This document shows, piece after piece, positions 45,772 through 55,209 of a DNA stretch of 64,000 nucleotides. The DNA comes from Fusobacterium varium. GTDB lineage: Bacteria > Fusobacteriota > Fusobacteriia > Fusobacteriales > Fusobacteriaceae. Within the stretch, counting starts at the first letter, position 1; each line of letters starts with the position of its first letter. Under the pieces are notes generated by a model. The model saw nothing but the letters and a program-made list of their open reading frames with translations. It searched no databases and was not told where the DNA came from. The translations under genes and the position numbers were made by a program. Location of the stretch: NCBI GenBank assembly GCA_002356455.1, contig AP017968.1, positions 1,984,001 through 2,048,000 on the forward strand, read 5' to 3'.

Positions 45772-47250
45772 CTAAGCTACTTTTAATGAGTGAAGTGTTG
45801 TTCCTAAGCGATTATTTATATTTCTGCTTAGATATCTGTTGAAGTTGTAAGCGATACAAAACAAACATATTTCTCTTAAAACACTTTTTTTACTTCGAAC
45901 TTTTAATTTTCGCAATTTCATATCTTCTTTCAAAACTGCAAAAGCACCTTCTACTTGAATACTTCTGTTCATTCTTAATTGTTTTCCATAATTGCTTGAT
46001 ACATTCTCTTTTGATTTATTTGATAAAATTCTAAATCTCGCATTGTACTTAATTTTTTTGTTAGTTTCAGGATTCCAAAAATATTGAACTGTATTATTTT
46101 TGTTAGAGTATAGAAATTCTAATTCTAATCCATCTTTTCTAAATAGCTTATTTTCAGAATGATTATATATTAAATTTTCTACTCTGTTTAAATCATTTTT
46201 AAACTTTCTGATTTTAGATTTTTCAAAATATATTGGTTTTATGTATGAAGTATAGTCCATTTTTTCCAAATATTCATAATTTGAAATACTTTCATATCCT
46301 GCATCAGCTACAATATTTTTAATTTCTAAATTTTGAGATGAAATTTTCTCTAAAAATGGAATCAAAGTTTTAGAATCAGAAGGGTTAGAAAAAATTTCAT
46401 ATGAAGAAATATATTCACTAATCACTCCTATTTGTAGATTATATCCAGGTTTTAATTGACCATTTCTCATATGGTCATCTTTCATTCTCATAAAAGTAGC
46501 ATCTATATCAGTTTTTGAATAGCTATTTCTACCATTAAGATTTTTAAAATGATTAGAATATTTTTGATACTTTTCTAAGTATTCTGCGCATAATTCTAAA
46601 TACTTTTGCTCTTTAGATTTTCTCTTTCCTCTACCTTTGACTATTTGAAAATTCAAATTAGAAAGATATGAATATATTTCAAGGAAGTTGTCATATTGTA
46701 AGTTGAAATCATCATTAAAATTTGAAATTAGTTCAAGAATTTTTTCATCTAATCTATCTCTGTATTTCTCAATAGATTTTTTCCAAACAAATGAATATTT
46801 ATTAGCATATGCTTCAATTTTAGTGCCATCAATATATATTGTTTCAGTGGAAATATTTTCCATTTCAAAAATTTTTTCAACGAATTGTTCAAATAGATCT
46901 GGAAGAATATCTTCAGTTTTTACTAAGAATCTAGAAATAGTAGAGTGATCAGGAATTTTAGAATCTTGTAAAAGAAACCTAAATTTAATATTTTCATGGC
47001 AAGCCATTTCTATATCTCTAGTAGAAGTTAAATTGCGCGAATAGGCATAAACAATGATAGAAAACATTCTGATAGGATGTACCTTTGTTTTGTAAGAAAA
47101 TACTTGCATTAAACTACTAAAATCTAATCCCTCCAATATTGAGCTAAGTTTTCTTACAGGATCATTATCAGAAATTTCATATTGTAAAAAGTTAAAAAGT
47201 TTAGGTTGATTTAATTGAAAAAAAATGTTATTATTAGTTGGTTTTTGCAT
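45772..47250 (-). CDS. IS1182-family transposase
   Basis: DDE transposase of 492 aa, full length. N-terminal DUF772-like domain with FSIIVYAYSRNLTSTRDIE and the motif DHSTISRFL (near residue 102), then DDE core residues in ETIYIDGTKIEAYANKY (first Asp), IVADAGYES (second Asp) and a C-terminal Glu around RSIQVEGAFAVLK. The ribosome site is weak, as usual for transposases. Looks functional. Confidence 0.93.
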   Translation of the reverse strand: MQKPTNNNIFFQLNQPKLFNFLQYEISDNDPVRKLSSILEGLDFSSLMQVFSYKTKVHPIRMFSIIVYAYSRNLTSTRDIEMACHENIKFRFLLQDSKIPDHSTISRFLVKTEDILPDLFEQFVEKIFEMENISTETIYIDGTKIEAYANKYSFVWKKSIEKYRDRLDEKILELISNFNDDFNLQYDNFLEIYSYLSNLNFQIVKGRGKRKSKEQKYLELCAEYLEKYQKYSNHFKNLNGRNSYSKTDIDATFMRMKDDHMRNGQLKPGYNLQIGVISEYISSYEIFSNPSDSKTLIPFLEKISSQNLEIKNIVADAGYESISNYEYLEKMDYTSYIKPIYFEKSKIRKFKNDLNRVENLIYNHSENKLFRKDGLELEFLYSNKNNTVQYFWNPETNKKIKYNARFRILSNKSKENVSSNYGKQLRMNRSIQVEGAFAVLKEDMKLRKLKVRSKKSVLREICLFCIAYNFNRYLSRNINNRLGTTLHSLKVA

Positions 47251-47371
47251 AGGTATATTATATTAGAAATTTGAAAAAATTTTTAGTATTTTATACCTTT
47301 TTTTATTTAAAAAGAAAAAGCTGACAAGAAGAAAACTTCAAGTCAGCTTTTTTGATAATTGGGCTGTTTTA

Positions 47372-47390
47372 AATTTGCAACAGCCCCTTT
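47372..47390 (-). repeat. IS right inverted repeat
   Basis: Exact complement of the 19-base left end. Confidence 0.93.
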
Positions 47391-47394
47391 CTTG

Positions 47395-48078
47395 TTATTT
47401 AAAATAAAATGGATATTCTTCAATGAAATATTCAAGTTTTGCTGGCAATCTTGAAAAATGCTCATTAAGCAATTCATGAACTATATCCTTTCTCTTATTT
47501 TTAATTGTATCTAATATCTTTAAATGACTTTCTTGAATAAAATTATCTTTTATCTTATTTGATGAATTCAAAACTCTAACTCTTTGGTAATCAAAAAAAT
47601 TATCTGTAGTTACTTTAAATAAATCCCTATACCCTACTCCTTCAAATATCATTTGGTGAAACTCTACATCTAACTTATGAAATTCTACATAATCTCTAGT
47701 TGTATCAAGGATAAATTTTTGCTTTGCAAGATTATCTTCTAATCTTTTTAAATGCTCTTCTGAAAAATTGTCACATGCTAATTGTATCATTTTCTCTTCT
47801 ACACAGATTCTTAACATTCTTCCATCTTCGAATTTTTCTTTATCTATTTTAGTAACAAAAGTTCCACTTTGAGGAAGTGTTTCTATTAATCCATCATGCT
47901 TTAAAAGAATAAGTGCCTCTCTGATAGGTGTACGGCTCATATTAAGAGAATGGAACAAATCAATTTCACGAAGCTCTTCTCCCGGCTTTAAATCAAGCCT
48001 AAGTATATTCTCTTTCAATATTTTATATGCAAAACTAGAATTTGTTTTTCCCATTATATCGTCGTATATCTTTAGCAC
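47395..48078 (-). CDS. GntR-family (FadR-type) transcriptional regulator
   Basis: FadR-subfamily regulator of 227 aa: N-terminal winged helix (LNMSRTPIREALILLKHDGLI, first part LNMSRTPIREALILL) and a C-terminal helical FCD domain with metal-binding type residues (VEFHKLDVEFHQMI, ESHLKILDTI). GTG start at 48078 with AGAGGG upstream. The insertion sequence sits immediately after its stop codon, so its former downstream neighbour or terminator may have been displaced. Target genes unknown. Confidence 0.88.
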   Translation of the reverse strand: MLKIYDDIMGKTNSSFAYKILKENILRLDLKPGEELREIDLFHSLNMSRTPIREALILLKHDGLIETLPQSGTFVTKIDKEKFEDGRMLRICVEEKMIQLACDNFSEEHLKRLEDNLAKQKFILDTTRDYVEFHKLDVEFHQMIFEGVGYRDLFKVTTDNFFDYQRVRVLNSSNKIKDNFIQESHLKILDTIKNKRKDIVHELLNEHFSRLPAKLEYFIEEYPFYFK

Positions 48079-48229
48079 AAAATCCCTCTTTTCTTAAAGT
48101 TAATTTATTATCTCTTATTATACTCTAATACTTAATTAACTAATTGTCAAGAGGCCTAACCTATTGAAATAATATATTAAACTTATAACAAAAAGAAAAA
48201 TATGTCCTCAAAATCAAATTAAATGATAA

Positions 48230-48874
48230 TTATTTTTTCAAAATTTTTTTATTAAGATCAATAATTTTTTTACATATATTCTCTGCCCCGACAATATCAC
48301 TTACAAGACATATCCTTTGAGCTCCTCTATTTATTATTTCATTTATATTATAATCTTTTATTCCACCTATAGCTACAAAGGGCATATGAATATTTTTTAC
48401 AGCAAATTCTAAATATTCCAGTCCCACTGGAGCTGTATCTTTTGTAGTAGTAGGAAATATAGGTCCTACTCCAATATAATCTACATTTTCATTATTATAA
48501 GCTGCCATTCCCTGTCCTTCTGAATGAGTAGATAAACCTATGATTTTATCTGTACCTATAAGTTTTCTTACATCATCTGGCTTCATATCATCCTGTCCTA
48601 CATGTACTCCATCAGCATCTATCAACATAGCGATAGCCACATCATCATTCACTATAAAAAGTACATTATTTTTTCTGCAAAGTTCTCTTATTGCTTTTGC
48701 TTCTTCAATCTTTTCTCCAGAGCTTTTTCTTTTATCTCTATATTGAATTATTTTGATTCCACCTTTTATCATTTCCTCTACACATTGATAATTGCTTTTT
48801 CCATTGGCAAAATTATCCCCTGTTATTCCATAGAGCCCTTTTGGTATATTTATTCTATTCCTCAATATATCCAC
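48230..48874 (-). CDS. thiE: thiamine-phosphate synthase
   Basis: Joins HMP-PP and thiazole phosphate into thiamine phosphate. 214 aa TIM barrel. IIQYRDKRKSSGEKIEEA, FIVNDDVAIAMLIDADGVHVGQDD (parts FIVNDDV and DGVHVGQDD), GLSTHS, and GVGPIFPTTTKDTAP, with AIGGI near the end, are all family motifs. Overlaps thiF by 20 bases. Last gene of the thi operon. Confidence 0.95.
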   Translation of the reverse strand: MDILRNRINIPKGLYGITGDNFANGKSNYQCVEEMIKGGIKIIQYRDKRKSSGEKIEEAKAIRELCRKNNVLFIVNDDVAIAMLIDADGVHVGQDDMKPDDVRKLIGTDKIIGLSTHSEGQGMAAYNNENVDYIGVGPIFPTTTKDTAPVGLEYLEFAVKNIHMPFVAIGGIKDYNINEIINRGAQRICLVSDIVGAENICKKIIDLNKKILKK

Positions 48875-49397
48875 CTCTCTTTAATGCTATTTCTGCCATA
48901 AGAGCAGATATTACAGATACCTTATGAGAATATGTTTTATAATTGTAAATATCTTTTTGAAAATCTCCTACTATATATAAATTTTTTCCTGCCTCTTTAA
49001 CTTGAATTTCCTTACAATCATGGCTGGCTATTCCTGAGGCAGATATTATAATTTTTCCTAGTGGATATAATTCTTCTACAAGCATGCCTTTATACTCTTT
49101 TTTATCGAAGCCTTCTATTATTATATCACAGTCTTGAAAAAATTCTTTTATATTCTCTCTTTCAAATTTAATAATTTTATATTGAAAATCCCCATTAGGA
49201 TTTATCTTTTTCAGATTTTCATATAACATCTCTGCTTTATATTTTCCTATTTGTTCTTTAAAATAAAACTGTCTGTTTAGGTTAGATTCTTCAATAACAT
49301 CAAAGTCACCAAATTTTAATTCTTTTACACCTGTTCTGACAAGATGTACAGCTACATTAGATCCTATTCCTCCACTTCCAGCTATTCCTATTTTCAT
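48855..49397 (-). CDS. thiF: ThiS adenylyltransferase
   Basis: E1-like enzyme that adenylates the C-terminus of ThiS. 180 aa, the short form. KIGIAGSGGIGSNVAVHLVR is the ATP loop, and the Arg in NLNRQFY binds ATP. The Cys pairs for zinc in longer ThiF proteins are not seen. I start at the ATG at 49397, which overlaps the thiH stop as ATGA with GGGAG upstream, rather than at 49412. Confidence 0.9.
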   Translation of the reverse strand: MKIGIAGSGGIGSNVAVHLVRTGVKELKFGDFDVIEESNLNRQFYFKEQIGKYKAEMLYENLKKINPNGDFQYKIIKFERENIKEFFQDCDIIIEGFDKKEYKGMLVEELYPLGKIIISASGIASHDCKEIQVKEAGKNLYIVGDFQKDIYNYKTYSHKVSVISALMAEIALKRGGYIEE

Positions 49398-50500
49398 ACT
49401 AATGTCTCCCAATCTTTATACACTACTTCCAGTCCTCTTTCTCTTATAGCTTTCACTATTTCCTCTACATTTCTATTATCAGTTATATCAAATTGAGCAG
49501 TAGATTCATTTTCATGAGAATAACCTCCAACTTCTGTTTTTGAGCCAGCAGAAAATTTTGTTACTCCCAAAGCTACAATATTATCTCTCATCATAGCACT
49601 CTCTCTAGTTGAAAGAGTTATTCCGGCTTTTGGCTGAAATATTCTATTAGCAAGAAGAATCTGTACAAAAGTTAAATCATCTACAGCATAGCTGTCTTTT
49701 AGATTTCCCTCTGCTTCATTTACTCTGGGAAAAGATATGCTGAATTCACTGTTAGGATAATTTTCTATAAGATATTTTAAATGCAGCCCTGTTTTAAAGG
49801 CATCACTTCTAATTCCTCCCAATCCAAGAAGAGCACCTATTCCAATTGTTCTAATTCCTGCTTTTGCCCCTCTCTCAGGTGTATCTAAACGATATTTAAA
49901 ATTTCTTTTCTCTCCAGAAAGATGTACTTGTTCATATCTTGTTTCATCATATGTTTCCTGATATACTGTAAGCCCATCTAATCCATCTTCTACTAAATAT
50001 CTGTAGTCTTCTTCATCCAAAGGCATTACTTCTATTGAAACAGATGAAAAATATTTTTTTAATACATCTATTCCCCCTTTAAGATATTCTTTATCTACTA
50101 ATCCTTTTGCCTCTCCTGTAAGAAGAAGTATATTTCCTATTCCTGTCTTAACTATTTCCTGTGCTTCATGTTCTATTTCTTCATATTTCATATGTCTTCT
50201 TTTTATATGATTTTTTTTTGAAAAACCACAATAAACACAATTGCTTGTACAATAATTAGAAACATATATAGGAAGATACAGCCCTATTACATTTCCAAAA
50301 TGCTGTCTTGTAAGTTTTGTAGCTTTTACTGCCATTTCTTCCAGATGATTTTGTGCTTTAGGAGAAAGAAGATTCAAATAATCATAAACACTTAATTTAT
50401 CTTTTTTTATACTTTCCCTTATATCATCATCTGCAACACTAGAAAAATAATTTTCAAAATCAAAATCTTTCCATTTTACAAGTTCATCATAGTAACTCAC
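49394..50500 (-). CDS. thiH: 2-iminoacetate synthase
   Basis: Radical-SAM tyrosine lyase making dehydroglycine for the thiazole ring in anaerobes. 368 aa. The cluster motif is CTSNCVYCGF (near residue 85; C-x3-C-x2-C). GTG start directly after the thiG stop; its ribosome site AGAGGTGAC is in the 3' end of thiG. Use of ThiH rather than ThiO fits an anaerobe. Confidence 0.96.
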   Translation of the reverse strand: MSYYDELVKWKDFDFENYFSSVADDDIRESIKKDKLSVYDYLNLLSPKAQNHLEEMAVKATKLTRQHFGNVIGLYLPIYVSNYCTSNCVYCGFSKKNHIKRRHMKYEEIEHEAQEIVKTGIGNILLLTGEAKGLVDKEYLKGGIDVLKKYFSSVSIEVMPLDEEDYRYLVEDGLDGLTVYQETYDETRYEQVHLSGEKRNFKYRLDTPERGAKAGIRTIGIGALLGLGGIRSDAFKTGLHLKYLIENYPNSEFSISFPRVNEAEGNLKDSYAVDDLTFVQILLANRIFQPKAGITLSTRESAMMRDNIVALGVTKFSAGSKTEVGGYSHENESTAQFDITDNRNVEEIVKAIRERGLEVVYKDWETLV

Positions 50501-51277
50501 TTATTTGTCACCTCTGAAAAGAAATCCAGTCAATGGTGATGAAGCACTGGCATATTTCTTTTCCTCAGCAATTTTCGCAAGAAAAGCTTCTCTTCCAGCT
50601 TTTACAGCTAGTGAAAAAGCTCTTCCCATTTTTACTGGATCCTGAGCTGTAGCTATTGCTGTGTTTACAAGAACAGCATCACATCCCATTTCCATAGCTA
50701 TTGCTGCATCAGATGGTCTTCCTATTCCCGCATCTACTATAATAGGCACTCTGTTGTTTTCCAGCATCATTTCAATAAGAGGTTTAGTAACTATTCCTCT
50801 ATTTGAACCAATAGGAGAGCCTAAAGGCATAACTGCTGCTGCTCCTGCATCTTCCATTCTTTTTGCAGCTATAAGATCAGGCATCATATATGGAAGTACA
50901 ATAAATCCTTCATCAGCTAATATTTTTGTAGCTTTTATAGTTTCTGAATTATCTGGCATAAGATATTGCGAATCATTAATTATTTCTATTTTAATAAAAT
51001 CTCCACATCCAGCTTCTCTTGCGATTCTTGCTATTTTTACTGCTTCTTCTGCTGTTCTTGCTCCTGAAGTATTAGGTAAAAGTGTTATGTGCTTAGGTAT
51101 ATAATTTAAAATATTTTCTTTAGGATTTTGAAAATTTATTCTTCTCAATGCCATTGTTATTATTTGTGATCCACTGGCTTCCAGCATAGGAGCTACTAAA
51201 TTTTTATCAGAAAATTTTCCTGTTCCTGTAAGAAGTCTGCTCCCAAATTCATGTCCTTTTAATATAAATTTATCCAT
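50501..51277 (-). CDS. thiG: thiazole synthase
   Basis: Forms the thiazole phosphate ring. 258 aa barrel. Motifs: [62 protein letters not shown] and the late [11 protein letters not shown]. The catalytic Lys lies in the FIKIE segment. Preceded by 346 bases without a gene, so it may have an extra promoter. Confidence 0.96.
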   Translation of the reverse strand: MDKFILKGHEFGSRLLTGTGKFSDKNLVAPMLEASGSQIITMALRRINFQNPKENILNYIPKHITLLPNTSGARTAEEAVKIARIAREAGCGDFIKIEIINDSQYLMPDNSETIKATKILADEGFIVLPYMMPDLIAAKRMEDAGAAAVMPLGSPIGSNRGIVTKPLIEMMLENNRVPIIVDAGIGRPSDAAIAMEMGCDAVLVNTAIATAQDPVKMGRAFSLAVKAGREAFLAKIAEEKKYASASSPLTGFLFRGDK

Positions 51278-51623
51278 TTTCCCTTCCTTTTCTATTCAAT
51301 ATATGTAAATAAAAATCAGATTAAATTTTAAAACTTCAAAAAGATTTGTATAGTTAATTAAAATAAACAAAGCATAAAATATATTTATAATATCTTTCCA
51401 TAAAACAGTAATAAAATATCTCTGATTAACAGAACTACTATATTACAATCTAGCCACTGATTCTCTTATATTTTATAAGTAAAATTAAAACAAATCTTTC
51501 TATTGAAAAGTTCTTAAAATTATATTCCTGATTATAATTCACACAAATTTTTTAAAATATAAATCTCTTATTCATATTCAATATTAAAATTTTCTAAAAA
51601 TATCATTGCAGCTATTTTAATAA
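51278..51623. other. gap within the thi operon
   Basis: 346 AT-rich bases between thiS and thiG. No open frame with a ribosome site, no TPP-riboswitch sequence and no strong terminator hairpin is visible. A decayed gene or a second promoter could be present. Confidence 0.4.
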
Positions 51624-51836
51624 TTATCCTCCAGATACAAAAGAAAGTACTTCTATTTCAGCATTTTCAAATATCTCACTTTCTTTCCATCTATCTTTTT
51701 TCACTATTTCATCATTTACAAGAACAACTGCTCCATTGAGTTCTATTGCCCACTCTTCCTCTAATTTTTTAAGAAGTTTCTGGACTGTAAAATTTCTTTC
51801 TATTGAATAGCTCTTTCCATTTAAAATTATATCCAT
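51624..51836 (-). CDS. thiS: sulfur carrier protein ThiS
   Basis: Ubiquitin-like sulfur carrier of 70 aa, ending in the required Gly-Gly (SFVSGG), which is adenylated by ThiF and turned into thiocarboxylate. Beta-grasp pattern with VVLVNDEIVKKDRW. Sits 17 bases after thiC. AAAGGAAG site. Confidence 0.93.
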   Translation of the reverse strand: MDIILNGKSYSIERNFTVQKLLKKLEEEWAIELNGAVVLVNDEIVKKDRWKESEIFENAEIEVLSFVSGG

Positions 51837-51853
51837 ATTCTTCCTTTCTATTC

Positions 51854-53131
51854 TTAATCCAGAATCTCATTGCATCTTTTCATTGGACATAAATCTCCAC
51901 ACATAGTGCATACCTCTTCTTCTATTGGAGCAGAGGATGCTCTGTATGCTTCTGCTTTTTCAGGGTCTATACATTCTGTGAACATTCCTTTCCAGTTAAG
52001 TTCTCCCCTAAATTTACTCATTCTGTGATCCCATTCTATAGCACCTTTTATTCCTTTCGCTATATCAGCAGCATGTCCTGCAATTCTTGATGCCATTATT
52101 CCCTCTTTCATATCTTCAAGAGTAGGCAGTCTTAAATGTTCTGCTGGTGTTACATAGCAAAGAAAGTCTGCTCCTGAAGATGCTGCAATAGCTCCACCAA
52201 TAGCGGCTGTAATATGGTCATATCCAGGAGCAATATCTGTAACTAAAGGTCCTAATACATAAAAAGGTGCATTGTGGCATAACTTTTTTTCAATCTGCAT
52301 ATTTGTTACTATCTCATGCATAGGTACATGCCCTGGTCCTTCTATCATTACCTGTACATCTTTTGCCCAAGCTCTTTTTGTAAGTTCCCCAAGTATAAGC
52401 AATTCTTGTATCTGAGGTGCATCTGTTGAATCATGAATACTTCCAGGTCTAAGTCCATCTCCCAGACTAAGTGTAACATCATATTTTCTACAGATATCAA
52501 GAAGTCTGTCATAATGCTCAAAGAAAGGATTTTCTCTATCATTCAGCATCATCCATTGAAAAAGTATAGAACCTCCTCTGCTTACAATTTTAGTTAATCT
52601 TTTATTATTTTTTAATCTATCTACACAAGTTCTGTTTAATCCAGCATGAATAGTAAGAAAATCTATTCCATCTTCACAATGTTCTTCTACTACTCTAAAT
52701 AATTCTTCAATAGACATATCCTTTATATTTTTTCCTAATTTTGCAACTGCATCATACATTGGTACTGTTCCAAGCATAACTGATGATTTATCTACAAGTT
52801 CTCTTCTGAACTTTTTAGTATCTCCAAAAGTGCTTAAGTCCATTATTGCATCAGCACCATATTCAATAGCTTTCTGTACCTTTACCATTTCCCCGCAATA
52901 ATCACAACAGTCTTCTGATACTCCAAGATTTACATTAACTTTAGTTTTTGTTCCTTCTCCCACTGCTCTTGGATAAATATTTTTATGGTTAATATTGGCT
53001 GGTATAACAACTCTTCCTTGAGCCATTTTTTCCATAAGCTCCTCTTTTGCCATATTTTCATCTCTTGCTACTATCTCCATCTCTTTTGTGAAGATACCTT
53101 TTTTAGCTGCTTCCATTTGTGTAGAATACAT
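51854..53131 (-). CDS. thiC: HMP-P synthase (radical SAM)
   Basis: Makes the pyrimidine part of thiamine from AIR, so it draws on the purine pathway. 425 aa, the compact anaerobe form. [63 protein letters not shown] and the C-terminal cluster motif [11 protein letters not shown] (C-x2-C-x3-C). First gene behind the TPP riboswitch, with CAGGAGG upstream. Confidence 0.96.
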   Translation of the reverse strand: MYSTQMEAAKKGIFTKEMEIVARDENMAKEELMEKMAQGRVVIPANINHKNIYPRAVGEGTKTKVNVNLGVSEDCCDYCGEMVKVQKAIEYGADAIMDLSTFGDTKKFRRELVDKSSVMLGTVPMYDAVAKLGKNIKDMSIEELFRVVEEHCEDGIDFLTIHAGLNRTCVDRLKNNKRLTKIVSRGGSILFQWMMLNDRENPFFEHYDRLLDICRKYDVTLSLGDGLRPGSIHDSTDAPQIQELLILGELTKRAWAKDVQVMIEGPGHVPMHEIVTNMQIEKKLCHNAPFYVLGPLVTDIAPGYDHITAAIGGAIAASSGADFLCYVTPAEHLRLPTLEDMKEGIMASRIAGHAADIAKGIKGAIEWDHRMSKFRGELNWKGMFTECIDPEKAEAYRASSAPIEEEVCTMCGDLCPMKRCNEILD

Positions 53132-53171
53132 ATTTTTCCTCCTGTTATTTTTATTCCTGAACTATAGGGCA

Positions 53172-53209
53172 GAAAATAAAAAATGCCCTATACCAAACGG
53201 TACAGAGCA
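53172..53209 (-). terminator. riboswitch-controlled terminator before thiC
   Basis: On the minus strand TGCTCTGTACC and GGTATAGGGCA form an 11-bp stem with a GTTT loop, then TTTTTTATTTT. The 3' half (TATAGGGCA) can instead pair with TGCCCTATA about 12 bases further on (to 53163), a competing hairpin. This is the likely expression platform of the TPP riboswitch. Confidence 0.88.
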
Positions 53210-53261
53210 ATTGTTTTTCTTCCTGCCAGCTAAAATTCAATAAGGCTGAAAAAATAAACTC

Positions 53262-53342
53262 GCTTCCCTCCGCTGGTACTATCCAGATCAGGTTCCAAGG
53301 GTCAGGTTTTATCCTTCTCAGCTTTTCAGCTCCCCTAGCAGT
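53262..53342 (-). ncRNA. TPP riboswitch (THI element)
   Basis: Minus strand: CTAGGGGAGCTGAAAAGCT, then CTGAGAAGG, CCTGACCCTTGGAACCTGAT, and CTGGATAGTACCAGCGGAGGG at the 3' end (here cut to GGATAGTACCAGCGGAGGG). These are the conserved cores of the TPP aptamer. It should stop thiC-thiE transcription when TPP is abundant. Confidence 0.97.
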
Positions 53343-53366
53343 TTAATTATTATTTTCTTTTTTACG

Positions 53367-53395
53367 ATTATATTCCTTAAAAATAGTTTTGTCAA
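53367..53395 (-). promoter_or_regulatory. promoter of the thi operon
   Basis: On the minus strand perfect TTGACA (53390-53395), 17-base spacer, perfect TATAAT (53367-53372). RNA start near 53360, just ahead of the TPP aptamer. Confidence 0.88.
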
Positions 53396-53451
53396 ATCTT
53401 TTATTTTATTCTTACACACTATTGAAAATTCTTAAAGTAAAATGTCCTTTT

Positions 53452-54804
53452 CTATTTAAAGCTTCCTTCTTTTCTATTATATTCTTCCAGTCCTTTTTTA
53501 ACTATACCGGATAATCCAATAAGTGCGATTATATTAGGCAGTACCATAAGGCCATTGAACATATCAGCAAGTTCCCATACTAGTTCCACTTTCAAAAGAC
53601 AGCCTAAAAATATGAAAACTAAAACCACATATGAATATATGTTCACACTTTTCTTACTGGAAAAAAGATATCTGATATTTGCTTCACCAAAGAAATACCA
53701 GCCTATAATAGTAGAAAAAGCAAAGAAAAAGAGAGCAACAGCTACAAATATTGTTCCTAATTGTCCCATTCCTTGTTTAAATGCAAACTGTGTCAATGAT
53801 ATACCTGTCATTTTTCCATCTATTGGTACATTTGACAATATTATAAGAGCAGTTATAGTAAGTATTATAAATGTATCAAAAAATACTCCAAACATTGCAA
53901 CTATACCTTGATCTATAGGATTCCTGACTTTGGCTATAGCATGGGCATGAGGTGTACTTCCCATTCCTGCTTCATTGGAAAACAATCCTCTTGCAACTCC
54001 ATATCTCACAGCCTGCTTCACCCCCACTCCTAATAATCCACCAGTGGCAGCTTTAGGATTAAATGCTCCTACAAATATCATTTCTATACCATGGATAGTT
54101 CCACTTAGGTTAGAAAGGAGTATATATAGTCCTCCTACCATATACAATACAGCCATAAAAGGAACTATTTTTTCTGTAAAAGAAGCTATTTGTTTAACTC
54201 CACCTCTGAATATAAGTCCTGCTATAACAACTGTTACAGCTCCCATTATTACAGGACTTATTCCAAATGCTTCATTAAATGCTTCTCCAATAGAATTTGC
54301 CTGCACCATATTTCCTACAAACCCAAGAGCAATTATTATAGTTATGGAAAAGAATACTGCTAGACCTTTACATTTTAGTCCTTTGCTGATATAAAATGCT
54401 GGTCCTCCTCTCACCTCTCCATTTATATCCTCTTTATATATCTGAGCAAGAACAGCTTCAGCAAATATAGTTGCCATTCCAAAAAAAGCTGTAACCCACA
54501 TCCAGAATATAGCTCCAGGTCCTCCTGCTGCTATAGCAGTAGCTGCCCCAGCCAGATTTCCAGTTCCAACCTGTGCCGCCACAGCAGTAGCCAATGATTG
54601 AAATGAATTCATTCCCTGGGAATCAGCCTGACCCTTTCTTGAGCCTCTATGAAATACCCTTCTAACACTGTCCATAAATCTAGTGACCTGAACTCCTTTC
54701 AGCATCACTGTAAACATTATTCCTGTTCCACACAGTAAAAAAATCAATAAGTAACTCCAAAGAACATTGTTTATGCTCTTCACAATCTGCAATATGCTGT
54801 CCAT
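53452..54804 (-). CDS. sodium:alanine/glycine symporter (AGCS family)
   Basis: Inner-membrane amino acid carrier of 450 aa with about 11 helices. Typical AGCS motifs: AAQVGTGNLAGAATAIAAGGPGAIFWMW (parts AQVGTGNLAGAATAI and GGPGAIFWMW near residue 80), EAVLAQIYKE, and GLFSNEAGMGSTPHAHA (near residue 275). Imports alanine or glycine with Na+. AGGAGG upstream. A strong hairpin precedes it. Confidence 0.93.
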   Translation of the reverse strand: MDSILQIVKSINNVLWSYLLIFLLCGTGIMFTVMLKGVQVTRFMDSVRRVFHRGSRKGQADSQGMNSFQSLATAVAAQVGTGNLAGAATAIAAGGPGAIFWMWVTAFFGMATIFAEAVLAQIYKEDINGEVRGGPAFYISKGLKCKGLAVFFSITIIIALGFVGNMVQANSIGEAFNEAFGISPVIMGAVTVVIAGLIFRGGVKQIASFTEKIVPFMAVLYMVGGLYILLSNLSGTIHGIEMIFVGAFNPKAATGGLLGVGVKQAVRYGVARGLFSNEAGMGSTPHAHAIAKVRNPIDQGIVAMFGVFFDTFIILTITALIILSNVPIDGKMTGISLTQFAFKQGMGQLGTIFVAVALFFFAFSTIIGWYFFGEANIRYLFSSKKSVNIYSYVVLVFIFLGCLLKVELVWELADMFNGLMVLPNIIALIGLSGIVKKGLEEYNRKEGSFK

Positions 54805-55169
54805 TTTCCCTCCTCTTTCCCTAAGAATTTCAATAGTGTTATAATAAAAGTCCTATATCAACTATAGGACTTTTAAGATTTATTTATGATACATTATTTT
54901 CATTTTAATGTCAACATGAAATTTTATTTTCTTTTATTTTAGATAAAAATAGTTCTTTTTTAGTACTATAATCCTATTTTTTTATATATCAATAAAAGTT
55001 TTTAACTTTAAATCAAGTATTTAAGAACAATGTAATAGACTCTTAACTATTTAATAAATAATCAAAGTAAATAGTTGAAAGTTATTATTTTTTTTGTTTA
55101 TTATCTATTTCTTAATTACTTTTTTTACTATTCTATTTTTACTAACTCTTTGATAACATCAATACCTTA
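54805..55169. other. intergenic between the CDI region and the AGCS gene
   Basis: AT-rich region holding the hairpin at 54846-54874 and otherwise no open frame, RNA gene or clear promoter that I can support. Confidence 0.45.
54846..54874. terminator. strong hairpin upstream of the AGCS gene
   Basis: Perfect 12-bp stem AAAAGTCCTATA with its complement, 5-base loop, flanked by T/A-rich ends. It lies 42 bases before the AGCS start on the minus strand, so it may stop readthrough from the CDI locus or act as an attenuator. Confidence 0.7.
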
Positions 55170-55173
55170 ATGA

Positions 55174-55195
55174 GCAGCCCCAAAATTTAGGCTGC
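55174..55195 (-). repeat. module-end hairpin (a)
   Basis: GCAGCC/GGCTGC stem just past the stop of the gene at 55210. On the minus strand the element starts TTTATAG and ends TCATTAAG, a pattern shared with two other hairpins (56192-56216 and 58067-58091). Confidence 0.7.
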
Positions 55196-55209
55196 CTATA
55201 AAATATTAA

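Larger units (their letters stand above)
45614..47390. mobile_element. IS1182-family insertion sequence, complete
   Basis: About 1.78 kb bounded by perfect 19-bp inverted repeats (core GGGGCTGTTGCAAATT). It holds one intact transposase gene on the minus strand. Just inside the left end is a hairpin (CAAATTAGT with ACTAATTTG). Just inside the right end is a terminator-like hairpin (AAAAAGCTGAC with GTCAGCTTTTT, about 47310-47354), which would block reading into the transposase gene. I cannot see a convincing target duplication. Insertion lies 5 bases past the stop codon of the GntR gene. Confidence 0.93.

Noticed and set aside
45600-47400. Target-site duplication of the insertion sequence
   Set aside because: Bases flanking the inverted repeats do not form a direct repeat that I can see, so none is claimed.
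51278-51623. Second TPP riboswitch before thiG
   Set aside because: None of the conserved CTGAGA or ACCTGATCTGG cores occurs in this gap.
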